This document shows, piece after piece, positions 21,549 through 33,400 of a stretch of DNA of 64,000 nt. Under the pieces are notes generated by a model. The model was not told the origin of the DNA, made no database searches, and saw only the letters and a list, made by a program, of their open reading frames with translations. A program made the translations under genes and the position numbers. This stretch comes from Zizania palustris (taxonomy: Eukaryota > Streptophyta > Magnoliopsida > Poales > Poaceae), in NCBI GenBank assembly GCA_019279435.1, contig JAAALK010000287.1, positions 12,772,162-12,836,161 on the forward strand, in the 5' to 3' direction. Positions within the stretch are counted from its first letter, which is position 1; each line of letters begins with the position of its first letter.

Positions 21549-22865
21549 TCAAGTGCTTTGCCACACACTTGGGAAGTACTTTTTCAAGTACCTGCCATTC
21601 AAAGCTCTTCGAAACCGTTCTCCTTGTAGAGATTCTAACACATATGCATTACCTGGAGAGATTTCGGCTAGTTTGAAAGGGCCTTCCCAACTAGGTGACC
21701 ATTTACCAAATTTGGGGCTCTTAGTGCCTTAGAGAAAAATTGTCTTCCAAACCAAGTCACCAACTTGAAACGATTTTGGTTTAACTTTCTTATTGTAGGC
21801 TCTAGATACTCATATTTTGTCTTTATCTATAGCTTCTAAAGCCCTTAACCTCTTATCGGTCACTTCTTCTAAACTGTCTTTCAAAAGAGTTTCATATGCA
21901 TCGACCGATAATCCATCTTGCTTTAGAACTCTTAAAGAGCCAAGATCCACTTCTATGGGTAGAACGGCCTCTTGCCCATATACTAACTCATATGGACTAA
22001 CTTTGGTAGCATCATGCTTTGCAACTCTACAAGCCCACAGCGCCTCGAAAGCACTTCATGCCACCTTTTAGGGAACTCATCGATCTTCTTCTTAATGAGC
22101 TTAATCACAGTTTTATTACTAGACTCGACCTGACCATTGGTCTGATCATAGTATGGTGAAGAGTTTATTAACTTAATATCATAAAATTTGGCAAAGTCTC
22201 TCACTTCTTTAGCATCAAATGAAGTATGTTGATCTATAGTGAGAGTTTGAGGAATACTGAATCTATGTATAATATGCTTCAAGATAAAATTAGTTACCTC
22301 ATTGTGAGTCATATTCTTGAGAGGCACAACTTCAGTCCATTTGGTGAAGTAGTTTGTTGCCATCAACATGAACCGATGCCCTTTTGAAGAAGGAGGATAA
22401 ATTTGGCCGATGAAGTCTAAACCCCAACCTCGGAACGGCCATGGTTTGATAATAGGGTTAAGTGATGAAGCAGGGGCTAGCTGAATATTACCGAACTTCT
22501 GACATGCTTCACACCCTCTATAATATCTAAAACAATCCTCAGTCATAGTCGGCCAGTAAAAACCTGCTCTTTTGAGCATCCAACTCATTTTCTGGGCCAA
22601 CTGATGAGTGCCACAAAGCCCTTCATGGACTTCTCCTATAGATATTTTGGACTAATCAACATATTAAGACTTTAAAAGTACTCCATCAATAGTTCGGCGA
22701 TATAGTACATCATCTAGCAACACAAATTTAAACGCTTGTCGCCGAACTTTCCGATCAACCCTTCGACTAGGATTTCTTAAATATTGGACGATTGGGATTC
22801 TCCAATCATCCTCATGTATACCTAGAGGGTTTGCTAACTCCTTTCCTAGAGTGATGCCTAAATTG
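21549..22865 (-). pseudogene. Tat-C integrase
   Basis: Core frame 22600-21983: QKMSWMLKRAGFYWPTMTEDC, CEACQKFGNIQLAP (zinc-finger cysteines), first catalytic Asp in GWGLDFIGQIYPP, second in LTIDQHTSFD, Glu in NGQVESSNK. The C-terminal domain (KSFQVGDLVWK, PSWEGPF) continues to about 21549 after a frameshift near 22030 and stops. Relative to Tat-A it has the same layout, so the gene was integrase of the same family. The triad is intact but the frame is not. Confidence 0.82.
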
Positions 22866-24041
22866 CTAACTTCGGACTACCCCCGGGCCTTTCTTGTTTC
22901 TGCTAAAGGTTGATTGGATTGGTCGTGTGGAGTACATCAGAGCGGAGCCTTCCGTCGGAGAGGTCTGGTTCCCGAAGACTTCTGTTGTCAAACGGCTCCG
23001 ACATGAGGACTTCGGTGCGCAGGGCCCTTCGGTGGATGAAGGGCTCCGGCACAAGGTTTCCAGCACGCAACACCCTCCGGTGGCCGGAGGGGTCCAACCC
23101 GAGGTGTCCAGTAGGCCTCGCACTAGCTTGAAGTCCCTAGCTTCGGCAGTAGGTTCAAGCATTGGCCTTTTCTGTATGGAAAATTTTCCTATCCTGACTT
23201 GATAGCCAGAAGCTTGCTGAGCCAAATCATTTGCAATTGAGTTGGTTTCTCTTGACACGTGAGAAATTTTAAAGTCGTCGAAAGTAGCAACTATGTCTAA
23301 ACAATTGTCCAAGTAATTATTTAGTAAGACATTAAAACATTGAGCACTTTTAGCTACTTGTTGTACTACTAACAAAGAATCGCCATGCGCATGAACATGT
23401 TTAGCACCTATGGATTCTAGCAATTCAGGTCCTAGCAATAAAGCTTCATATTCAGCTTGGTTATTAGTAGAGGGGAATTCTAAACGGGCTGAGGTTTCAA
23501 AGTGCATTCCACTACGTGATATGAGAACTACCCCAATACCTTTGCCATTCTTGCAAGCTGAACCATCAAAATAAAGTTTCCATGGTACAACCTCAATTAG
23601 AGCAATATCGTTACCCCAATTAACATCTATGTGGTGATCAACTATAAAATTAGCGACAATTTGGCCACTCATAGCCCTTAGAGGTTCATAAACCAAATCG
23701 TACTCAATCAAAGCGTAAGCCCATTTTCCGATTCTTCCCCTTAGAATCATCTTTTGCAACATGTATTTTATAACATCAGTTTGGCAAACGAAAATACATG
23801 TAGTAGGGAGAAGATAGTGACGTAATTTGGTACATGCGTAACAAAGTGGTAAACATAAACGCTTCACAAACATGTACCTGGTTTTGGCGTCCAGTAGGCG
23901 GCGGCTCAAGAATGTGATGATGTACTCTTTCCCCTCCACCTCCTGAATTAGCACGACTCCTATCACACTATCTTCTGCAACGATGTACAACCTAAAGGGA
24001 ATTTCGGCCTTTGGTGCTCTCACCACGGGCAGTGATGACAA
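22866..24041 (-). CDS. Tat-C RNase H region
   Basis: A 391-residue open frame on the minus strand. It reads RT connection (LSRRLLDAKTRYM, FVCQTDVIKYML), then an RNase H-like domain: LYFDGSACKNGKGIGVVL with the first catalytic Asp, NNQAEYEALLLG with the Glu, and HAHGDSLLVVQQVA with a further Asp. The C-terminal 100 residues are a variable spacer before integrase. Tat elements carry a second, archaeal-type RNase H domain after the usual one; the second domain here fits that description (family knowledge). The initial Met is internal to the original polyprotein. Confidence 0.82.
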   Translation of the reverse strand: MSSLPVVRAPKAEIPFRLYIVAEDSVIGVVLIQEVEGKEYIITFLSRRLLDAKTRYMFVKRLCLPLCYACTKLRHYLLPTTCIFVCQTDVIKYMLQKMILRGRIGKWAYALIEYDLVYEPLRAMSGQIVANFIVDHHIDVNWGNDIALIEVVPWKLYFDGSACKNGKGIGVVLISRSGMHFETSARLEFPSTNNQAEYEALLLGPELLESIGAKHVHAHGDSLLVVQQVAKSAQCFNVLLNNYLDNCLDIVATFDDFKISHVSRETNSIANDLAQQASGYQVRIGKFSIQKRPMLEPTAEARDFKLVRGLLDTSGWTPPATGGCCVLETLCRSPSSTEGPCAPKSSCRSRLTTEVFGNQTSPTEGSALMYSTRPIQSTFSRNKKGPGVVRS

Positions 24042-25203
24042 GCACTCTTTAATCTTTTCAAAGGCGTTTTACTGACTTGCCCACCAAGTGAACTCGACTT
24101 CACTCTTTAGCCGAAGTATAGGGACAAAGGCATCGATCTTTCCATATAAGTTAGATATAAAGCGACGCAAATAATTCATCTTGCCTAGCAACTTTTGAAC
24201 ATCTCTCTTGCATGTCGACGCTACAAAGTTTCTAATCTTTTCAAGCCTCTTAGGATTAATTTCTATACCTCTTTAATGAATCATGAATCCTAAGAATTTG
24301 TCTGCTGACACGCCAAAAGCACATTTGAGTGGGTTCATTTTCAAGCCATACTGTCACATCCTATCAAAAGCAACTTTCAAATCGGCTAAGTGAATATCAA
24401 TAGTGTCCGATTTGACTACAACATCATCTATGTATACTTCTAACATAACTCCTAACAAGTCATGAAAGATCAAATTCATAGCATGTTGATATGTAGCGCC
24501 AGCATTCTTTAAACCAAAAGTCATAACGACCCACTCAAACAAGCCGATAAAACCAGGGCATCGAAAGGTTGTCTTATAGATGTCCTCTTCGACCATAAAA
24601 ATTTGATTATAACCAGCGTTGCCATCAAGAAAACTTAGTATCTTGTGTCCTAAACCATCATTTATTAGCATGTTGGCTATTGGCATGTGATACTCGTCAT
24701 TTGGAGTGGCCTTGTTTAGATCCCTGAAATCAATACAAACTCGTATTTTGCAGCTCCCTTTCTTCTCTACAGGCACAATGTTAGCGACCCATTCAGCATA
24801 CTTGCACGGCCTAATAAACTCAACCTTGAGTAACCGTTCTATCTCCTCTTTAACTCGGTCATAGACAACCAAATTAAAGCGACGAGGAGGGTGTTTATAA
24901 GGCCTAAACCCGGGTTAGTTTAGGCATTTTGCTATAATCCCATGTGAAACAATCGACGTATGACCGAAGCAACTTTATTACTTTGGCCTTCTCATCGCCC
25001 TGTAAATGTTGGATCACAAAAGTTAGCCTTGGAATGCTGCCATTGCCTATGTCGACTTCTTCTAAGGGGTCGACCGACGCAAAACCTTGTCCTAATTTTT
25101 CTACTTCGCTAAAGTCTTTGATGGCCTCGGCAATACCGTCTTTAGTAGACCGATACTGCTCTACACGAGATTTTAGCCAATCTAGGTTACTTCTACTAGA
25201 CAT
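24042..25203 (-). pseudogene. Tat-C reverse transcriptase
   Basis: An N-terminal piece (25203-24904) and the RT core (24872-24354) are separated by a stop. The core has AEWVANIVPVEKK, VCIDFRDLNKATPNDEYHMP, FLDGNAGYNQIFM, FGLKNAGATYQHAMNL and an intact YIDDVV catalytic motif. A TGA at 24354-24356 ends the frame, and the next codon (24351-24353) is the CAG that has become TAG in Tat-A. The thumb and connection follow to about 24042 with further breaks. Confidence 0.83.
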
Positions 25204-26171
25204 GACTACTAATTTAGAAATAGTCGTGCTATACCAGCTGACTTTACAGACACTGGTACGAAACGTCCTCCGAACACGCTAACGAAGTCGTAATCCGAAA
25301 CATCCCTACCTGATAGACATTCTACTTTGTTTTGGATGACGTCAATGGACACATCAGCCAATGCTACCTGGGTCGAAGTGTCTGCTGGTATGACCTCCAC
25401 GTCGTCGTCGTCCCACTGTATCAAGCATTGGTGCAAAGTAGAAGGAATGCATCAGTTTGCGTGAATCCAGTCACGCTCGAGCAGTACGCCGTAATTACCT
25501 TGCACGTCAATGACGAAGAATGTTGTTGGCAACGTCTTGTTGCCTACTGTCAACTTCATGGAGAGTATGCCCTTGGCCTTGGAACTCTCGCCGTTGAAGC
25601 TGTTGAGCATTAGGTTAGTTTTCTTTAAGTCTTCCTCGTCCCTGCCAAGTTTCTTTAATAGCGAGTAAGGCATTAGGTTAACAGTGGCGCCACCGTCAAC
25701 AAGCATCCTAGAGATCGGCTTCCCGTCAATGTGACCCTTGACGTAGATAGGCTTTAGATGACAAGCCGTATCCTCGGGTTTCTCAAAAATAGCATTGTGT
25801 GGGCCAAGGTTCAATTGAGTGACCTCGGCCTCATCTTGTGGTAGGGCGAACTCGGCGGGCAACATGACAACGTTGATGTCCATTGCCTGAGGTGCAGGCC
25901 CCTTAGAGACGGGCATATAGTCGTAGTCTAGTGTGTCGTCATCATCGTCGCTCGGACTAGGAGCCGGGTTGGTTATCTCAACCGGCTTGACCTTCCATAC
26001 CTGTCTTGCAGCTGGACGAGGGCAGATCTCTTCAAAGATAGTGTCTCGTTCCTCCTCGGCCTTTCTCTCACGCATATCATGTGCTCGTAGGCATTGTAAA
26101 CGCCATTTCTGTGATTTGAACATGCCCGGAGGTGCCCAAGATGGTTGTGGTTTGGTACCAGGCGCCACCAT
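25204..26171 (-). pseudogene. Tat-C aspartic protease region
   Basis: Frame 26171-25452 reads a basic spacer (PPGMFKSQKWRLQCLRAH), an Asp-rich stretch, HLKPIYVKGHIDGKPISR, then MLVDGGATVNLMPYSLLKKLG (active site Asp-Gly-Gly) and LLERDWIHAN. A stop separates it from 25436-25209 (QCLIQWDDDDVEVIPADTS and on). It has the same order as copies A and B. Confidence 0.8.
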
Positions 26172-27406
26172 TTTTTTCTCTGATTTTTGACCAAAGGGGT
26201 ACCACCCAGGTCGGCCTCATGTGCTTCATAGTCAGAGGACCCTTCGCTGCGGATCCTGCCAATCGGATCGGCCTCGTTTGGCCAATCAAACCAGGCTCCG
26301 GCGCTGGCCTCGGCTGGAGTAGGGGACTTACCTCCATCGAGCTTCGGCGAGGGGGCCCTCGAGATTGGGAGTTTCTAAGACCCTACTTTGACTGTGATGG
26401 CTTCGGACTCCCAATCCTTCACCTCTTCACGTTCATCTCCCTTGGCTCTGTCCTGTGTGAGTCGATTCGGAGGTACTATGGGCCGCCTGTGGATGACGTC
26501 TACTTTCACCGCGTCTGTTTGTCCCTGCCAATTATAATACTCCGAAGGAAAACAAGGGACAATGTTATGTTGTGAAGGGTACTCTGGTTGTGATGTGTAC
26601 AGAGCCCACGGGGTCCCTTCCAAATTATATGGTGGAGGCATCGGTGGCTCCAATGGCTTCGCCCATTGTGAGCCGAACCCATTACCCGGAGGGGGTTCGG
26701 CTAAGTCGACGGTATCTCGGACCATATCAGTGAAGGGTCCTGCCAGGCCAGAGGTACGTTCGGCCATTGTGGGCCGAAGCCTCCGGCCGGAGGGTCCGTC
26801 TAGAGCGGAGCTGAGTTCGGCCATTGGGGTCCGAACTGGTTGTACGAAGGGTTCGGCCACCGAGGCCCGAACTCACTGTGCGGAGGGTTCACCCACTGGG
26901 GTCTGAAGCTATCTTTCGCATGTCTTGGCCCCGTCGGCTATCTTAGCCTTTTTTGCACGGGGGGTTGTTTCCTTAGCCTTTTTCTGGTGTTTGTTCAACA
27001 ACATCTGATATGTCACCTTCAGCTTCTTGCGGGCCTTAACCGAAGGGGATGTGCTGACATTCCGTTGACACACTCCTACTTCAGGGTTCTTTGGTACGAG
27101 CGTGCGTCTGCGCGATTCTCCAATAATGACTGCTTTCCCTTTAGTCGACTCGGCCTGCTCTGGCCGAATTAGCACCCTCTTCTCGTCGAGGTCGACGGTG
27201 TTCACGGGAAAGGGGTCTTTGTCCAACTTCATCTTTGGACTAGAGTCTATTTTCAATCGTCCTTCCTCTATGGCCGATTGGACCTGTCGACGAAAAACAT
27301 TGCAATCATTAGTATAATGTGAATGCGAATTATGCCACTTATATTACGGGCATTTTTTTAGCTCGTCGGCAGATGGAATGACTTGGCCCTTAGGCAACCT
27401 GAGAAG
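26172..27406 (-). pseudogene. Tat-C gag C-terminus and Pro-rich spacer
   Basis: After the TAG at 27407-27409 the gag frame continues: a zinc-like CxxH region (with a TAA near 27345 at a Tyr/Cys site that is intact in Tat-B), FRRQVQSAIEEGRLKIDSSPKM, then the Pro/Gly-rich spacer (26860-26375). In a normal copy this would be continuous with gag and protease. Confidence 0.7.
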
Positions 27407-29014
27407 CTAGTTCTTCAAGTGGAAATCAAATATTTTATCACACTTAGTTATATTGAACGAGTATTTGACTTTGCTAGGCCGATTCTTTGTTGGAGACGGC
27501 CGTAACTCAGAGCAAGTAACACGTTTTCTCATAGAGTTCCAAACCCATTTGGCTGCGTACATGTCAGCCGAATCCTCTTCTTCCTCTGATTCATCTTCAT
27601 CGGAGTGTTTCATGATGTGGACTTCAGCCCTAGGTTTGTTAAATGTCTTAATAAACTTTCTATCCTTGGCTCGGCCTTCCTGAACCAGAGCCTGTTGTAA
27701 GACTTGGCTAACTTCTAAGAAATGTTGATTGTCTAGTCTCTCTTTAATTTCAGAGCGCAACCCACTGAAAGCTAGATCCGCCAAATCCCTTTCCAAAATA
27801 TTAAGACTAAAACACCGGTTTCTCGTATCTCTAAAGCGCTTGATGTACTCAGAGATGCTCTCGCTAGATTTTTGTCTAACTGATGTCAAGTGTGAAAGCC
27901 TAAGTTTTGTCTCACCCGTATAAAAGTAGTCATGGAATTTTTGTTCTAATTCAGCCCATGTTTGGATAGAGTTCAGCGGGAGCACCGAAAACCAAGTGAA
28001 AGTGGTGTCGGATAGCGAGAGGGAAAACAATCTAAGTTTTAAAGCATCTGACCCACTTGCTTCTCCACATTGTGCTAAAAACTGACTGACATACTCTAGT
28101 GTGGTCTTGTTACCCTCCCCGTCGAACTTGGTGAATTTAGGGACTCTATAGCCGCGAGGGTAAGGTATCATGTCGAAATGGTCGGGGTATGGCTTTCGGT
28201 AAACCCTAGCTTGACCCCTAGGTACGAAGCTGGTGCACTCCCTAAACAGTGCGTGGATCCGCTCCTCAATGTCATCCTGGCCTACTGCCTGCGCACGTCT
28301 CTCATGTGGAGGCACGCCACACGGCGGTATGTCGGCTTGTCGGCCGCAGGGTTCCTCCTCATGTGCTAGCTCGGGATGTATGCTGTTTTCGGGCCTATGT
28401 GCTTGTGCATGTGGCGCAGGTAGTGTGGGAACAACTGGCACATGGTGGGCAGTGCTAGTTTGGCTGTAAGCATGGTGACTGGTCTTGGCCATAGATATCG
28501 AGGCCGGAGACATAATGGCTTTGTCGATACTACCGTCAGTTCTGCGGTAAATGTGATTTATCGGAGGTATGCTAACAATCGGAGCTGGAGGTACGGCCTC
28601 GGTAAAGCCGAACCTCCTAAGTGTCGCCTCCACCTGAGAGCTAACTGCTGAATCTAGACGGTTGGCTAGCGAAGCGTTAACAGCTTGGTCTACCGATGCG
28701 GCTATTTTTTGCTCATTCTCTAAAGAAGATAAACGAGGCGATACTAGTGTTACCTGGGTCCGAGCGAGGTTGGGGACGTTGACGTCGCACTTGATGAAGC
28801 ACGCACGTGTCTTGATGTAGCTCCCAAGCATGAGGTCTTGGAGCGCCTTCATCTTTGCCTCAATCTCTGCTCGATCTTCTGTTGGAATATCTTCAAGGGT
28901 AGGCGTCATGATGTTGTGGTTGTCGATATCTACGCCTCCCAAGGGATCCATCGGCATCGTAGATGTAGTAGTCGTTACAGACATGCTTGCGGCCGATGTA
29001 TATGTCCCCGTCAT
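27407..29014 (-). CDS. Tat-C gag
   Basis: The ATG at 29014 (MTGTYTSAAS) lies just inside the primer site and is preferred to upstream codons in the LTR. The protein has a Ser/Thr/Pro-rich N-terminus, then a capsid-like domain: FTKFDGEGNKTTLEYVSQFLAQCGEA, LRLFSLSLSDTTFTWFSVLP, KFHDYFYTGETKLRLSHL, SVRQKSSESISEYIKRFRD, LAFSGLRSEIKERLDNQHFLE. An acidic stretch follows. The stop is a TAG at 27407-27409 where Tat-B has CAG (Gln), so the original protein was longer. This is the best-preserved gag of the family in the window. Confidence 0.83.
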   Translation of the reverse strand: MTGTYTSAASMSVTTTTSTMPMDPLGGVDIDNHNIMTPTLEDIPTEDRAEIEAKMKALQDLMLGSYIKTRACFIKCDVNVPNLARTQVTLVSPRLSSLENEQKIAASVDQAVNASLANRLDSAVSSQVEATLRRFGFTEAVPPAPIVSIPPINHIYRRTDGSIDKAIMSPASISMAKTSHHAYSQTSTAHHVPVVPTLPAPHAQAHRPENSIHPELAHEEEPCGRQADIPPCGVPPHERRAQAVGQDDIEERIHALFRECTSFVPRGQARVYRKPYPDHFDMIPYPRGYRVPKFTKFDGEGNKTTLEYVSQFLAQCGEASGSDALKLRLFSLSLSDTTFTWFSVLPLNSIQTWAELEQKFHDYFYTGETKLRLSHLTSVRQKSSESISEYIKRFRDTRNRCFSLNILERDLADLAFSGLRSEIKERLDNQHFLEVSQVLQQALVQEGRAKDRKFIKTFNKPRAEVHIMKHSDEDESEEEEDSADMYAAKWVWNSMRKRVTCSELRPSPTKNRPSKVKYSFNITKCDKIFDFHLKN

Positions 29015-29027
29015 GTTGTCGTAGCCG

Positions 29028-29045
29028 TCCCCAGCGGAGTCGCCA
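29028..29045 (-). other. Tat-C primer-binding site
   Basis: On the minus strand TGGCGACTCCGCTGGGGA lies a few bases inside the 5' LTR. It is the complement of a tRNA 3' end in ...CCA. RIRE2-like elements are reported to use tRNA-Arg; I did not verify the tRNA. Confidence 0.65.
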
Positions 29046-29052
29046 AAAAGTG

Positions 29053-30408
29053 TGTTGACACGAAAACGTGCCCCCACACTTGGGTCAGTTTGACGATCCA
29101 AAAATGTGCGGATACTTAGGGACAAGCCTAAGCGTAACACAACACTGACGTTGCGTTCTGACTACCCTTAACAGTGGAAAGGGGGTGGAGTCTCTAGGTA
29201 ATCAGATCACACAGAAATAATACAATTAGCTGAAAATAAATATATTAAATAAAATAAACCAGTAAGCTGATCGGAGCCTAACTGATTCGAAGTGTACTGT
29301 GCAAAGGGTTCCACCGAAGGTTACCTTCGGTGTCTGATGCAAAGGGTCTCTCTGAAGGGTACCTTTGGTGTTCAGATGAATCTTACCGAAGGCAGGCTCC
29401 AAACAGATCTCGACGTGAAATCACCTCTGAAATGCGAGGTTCGGTGCAAAGTCTCTAACACGATACAAACACTCCAACGCAACGTGCTGGCACGACTTCG
29501 TCCGAAGCAAAGTATGGGTGTGGCGAAGCCTGACGTGATGAAGCTTGTTGCGTAGCGTGCTGGCGCGTGGGACTTGATCAGACCGACAATAGCGTGACGG
29601 TCCGGCATGGGTAATCGAAGCAGTGTTCCCGCCGAAGGGTGTTCTGGCAGCCTCCGAAACCAATCTCCTAGCTTCGGACACCTCTGGCAAAGTGGCTCCG
29701 AGCGTGAAAACCTGCAACAGAACAGAGATCAAGTGCCAATTCGGCCTAGGGACCGAATTTGCTAAGTGTTGCAGTAGGGAAACAAAGGTAGCAATTTGTT
29801 ACGTAGATTAACGGATACTTCACAAGCGGAGTAACAAAGGCGATAGCAATCTATTATGTAGATTAACGGGTACTTCACAAGCGAAGTAGCAAGGCTTACC
29901 ACGGTTTCGGCGTGGCCGGCGGAGGGCTTCCAGGCAAACCTAGGAAGGTTGCAGAAAAGTAAATAAAAGAAACGGTACGGTTCAAAGCTAGGGCTTTGTG
30001 ATTGATTCGTGTTGGGGGGTTTAATGAACCATCATCACCCCTATATTTATAGGGGCTAGTCTTCTTATCTCTAAGATTAATCTGGTAATATTCATCCTAA
30101 TCAAACTTAAGGATAAAATTAGCGAGAATCAGACTCAAACTCTATCTCTAGAAATCAGCCCGAAGTGGGCCTTCGGTAGGGCCCGCCGAAGCCTGCTCCT
30201 TAGGCCGAAGCTTCGGCGAGGCAGGCCTCCGAAGGCCTTCGGGCCGAAGGTAGAAAGCTGCTGGAAGGCTTCCGAAGCCCAAAGTTCAATGGGCCTTTGG
30301 CCCTGTAGGGCTTCGACCCGATCCAAGACATGTGTATTTTTGGCTCAAATTACTAAAATTGATATTTTGACAATCTTGACCATCTAATGCCATTTTTTGC
30401 TATCAACA
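29053..30408 (-). repeat. Tat-C 5' LTR (complete, 1.36 kb)
   Basis: Bounded by TGTTGATAGC at 30408 and TCAACA at 29053 on the minus strand. A TATA-like box (minus strand of CTATATTTATAGG, about 30041-30053) marks the promoter. It is shorter than the A and B LTRs because the U3 palindrome array is reduced to one unit. Confidence 0.87.
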
Positions 30409-33400
30409 AGGTTATTAGTACAGAAATTAAATCATGAGTAAATGCATCATCTACCTCGAGGGGTAGAGTCAGCTGACCCTTGCTCAACAGTCCTTACATG
30501 CCATTCCATCATGCAATCATTCATGTAAAAGTAAACTAACTGCGGTGAATATTGCCCAACCCACCCTTGACCGTGGGCATGGCTTTTCGAAAAGATTATA
30601 CTCTGATGATAGGTGTACCACTATACCCACAAGGCACGCACTCATCCCCGCACACCAAAGTGTATCGAGATGATCCATACCACGGGAACTCGTGCCAAAA
30701 CCTTTAGCATGGAACGCACCAACTCAATAACACCCTCTTATAGATTTCATACGGCGCCGCAACGCATTGGGCCAACGACGTGCCCTCCTTGAGCCTCGTC
30801 GGTACAAGCCACCCGCAGGTGTCACTTGCCCCCTCCACGGTGGTGCTATAAGTTGAAACGCTCCATACCTCCAGTTAGGATTTACCCACTATACTTGTGG
30901 TTAGTACGAAATGTTTTGCAACAGATCCCACAGACCGGTCCTTATAGTGCCCCGGGTGCTACCGACCAATGCCCTAGCTTGCACCCGGAACCCACCATGC
31001 TTACATACTTAGCCAAAACTCCATAAACAATAGAATTCCAGGGATGAGAGAAATATCGGGGAAACATATAGTAGAATCTAAATATCTATGACTCCTTCTT
31101 TTATCCTATAGCAGTTGTGTTGATACATTGGACACTATCTATTATTGATAATAATAAGGTGACAAGGAGTTAGGGCTCAACAGCATGGCTTGGGTTTGCA
31201 CATCAGGGTCGGGGATCTAATAATTATAGTGTAGGGCTTTTATTTGGACTAATGTATTTATACCCTATAAGTTATATCAATATTTAATTAAAACATTGGC
31301 TCAATTATGATTAAAATGGGGGTTGTGACTTGCCTTAGTTTGCAAACGGTGAAGGGGGAACTTCGGGAAGATATTTCGGCTCTTCGATGGCGTTGAAATC
31401 TTCTCGGCACGCAAAACAAGAACAATAAACAATTAAAACAAATAAAAAGCACAATACAAACATTTCAATTAAATTAGTTAAAGTTGTAGAGAATTAAAGG
31501 AGGGATTTTCTATCATTGTAATGATGAAATTTGGAGTTCAAATGGAAAAGATATGAATTTTAGAAGTCTAGATTCATTCACATGAAATGATAGAACTCTA
31601 AAAAGAAAAGAAATAATTGCGAGATTATTCCTTCGGATTAAATGAGATGGTCGACATGTGAACAACACACTCAATTAGATAGAATGAAATAGAATGATTA
31701 AATTTGAGTTGAGACAAGGGTAGATTGATGGGTTATGATTCGATCGAAAACAAGGATGGGTTGAATTGAATATGTTGATTGATTAGAAACAAAAGGGTAC
31801 AAATGGATTTAGTCGAACGATTTGAATAGGTTGCGACCATTGGACAACCTAGTCCATTCGGTTTAGGATAAAGAGGCGATCCACTAAAGGTACGCGTAAG
31901 GGATTAACCGATCGAGCCTTAGCGACCATGTCGATGGGTTTAGATTAAATCGATGAGACTCGATGATGGATGGTAACGAACAACTATGAACAATCGACGA
32001 TCGTTAATGACCATCGATGAACGTCGCAAGTCCGATGACCGAACATCAATCAAGTCGTAATTGATGGATTAGATCAAAATAAAGGAGAGAAAGGTGGCAT
32101 TCAACCATGATGATTGACGATGAATGATGATGGATATTAACTCCGGTATGAGAAATGGAATGACGATGATCTACGCTTTATGGAAAATATGACCTTCGGG
32201 ACGGAACACATGGGAACGAAGTGGAACACCGGATGCTCTAGAGATAAAGAGAACTATTTTCAAGGTTAGTTGGATGTGGAACACCGGTACGATACAAATA
32301 GAAATCGATGGAGGATAAATCAACGAAAATAGCTCAACATGATTTTAGATCATGAATAACGATGAAATAAATTAGATCGGAATGGAACCAACGGGTTAAA
32401 TAAATTGGAACGGAGTCGCCGTATTTATAGATTGGAATGAAATTAATTATCACAAGTACATGGGTATGATAAATCGAGATAGTAATTATTCAATTGATGA
32501 TGGTTTATCTAATCCTAATGAAGTAACAAATAGATTTAAATAAATAGACATAGCAATACGATGATGAATGTATTGAAATAAAATGATATAACAAATTAAT
32601 TGAATGGCGACGGACGGCCATGATTTAATGAAAATCCTACGGCCAAGGTTAAAGTAGATCAAAACAGGATAATCGGGTTTTGATAATGATATTTTAGGAT
32701 CAATATTAGTTAATGGTTGAAACGTATCGATGAACAAGATGACATAGCGGAATATAAACAATTATGATGTGATAAAACTAATTACACATGAAACAGTTTA
32801 ATTGATAGGAGCAAGTGAATCAAAAGAAAATGTGTCCTCACCGAGAGGGAACAAGATACGATGATGTGGAGCATCGGCTTTGTGTTGCACAGCAAATGGC
32901 GCACGGGACATATGACAACACGGCCAGTATGGCTGGTTTTGGCCAAGAATGAGAGGGGGCGCTAGGAGGAGAGGAGGGGCGCAGGGAGGAGGAGAGGATG
33001 TGGTGTGGGGAGGAGGAGAGGGTGTGTGGCTTTTATAGAGGTAGGAGGGGCTAGGGGAGAAATGGAAAGAGGAGGGGGAAATGGAAAGAGGAGGGAGAAA
33101 TGGAAATAGAGAGAGAAGAAAGGAAAGAGGAAGAAATGAAATAGGGGGAGAAGAAAGGAAGGAGGGTGAAGAAAGAGAAGGGAAAAGGAAAGGAAGAAAG
33201 AGAAGAAGGAAAGAGAAGAGGAGGTTGCCATGCGTGCACACATCCAGGAAAGAGAAAAGGGAAGAGAGAAGGGAAAGAGAAAATAAGGAAATAGAAGAGG
33301 AGGTTGCCATGCATGCACACATCCAGGAAAGAGAAAAGGGAAGAGAGAAGGGAAAGAGAAAAGAAGGAAAGAGAAAAAAAGAAAAAAAGAACGGAGGAAA

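Larger units (their letters stand above)
20375..30408 (-). mobile_element. Tat-C: nearly full-length RIRE2-like Tat element
   Basis: Minus-strand order is 5' LTR (30408-29053), primer site, gag, Pro-rich spacer, protease, RT, RNase H, integrase, polypurine tract, 3' LTR (21463-20375). The 5' LTR is complete, but the 3' LTR lacks about the last 270-300 bp, cut where it meets Tat-A LTR. The upstream border lies in Tekay-3 LTR DNA at 30409. No target duplication can be read because the 3' border is lost. Coding parts have scattered stops; the element is not autonomous now. Confidence 0.88.
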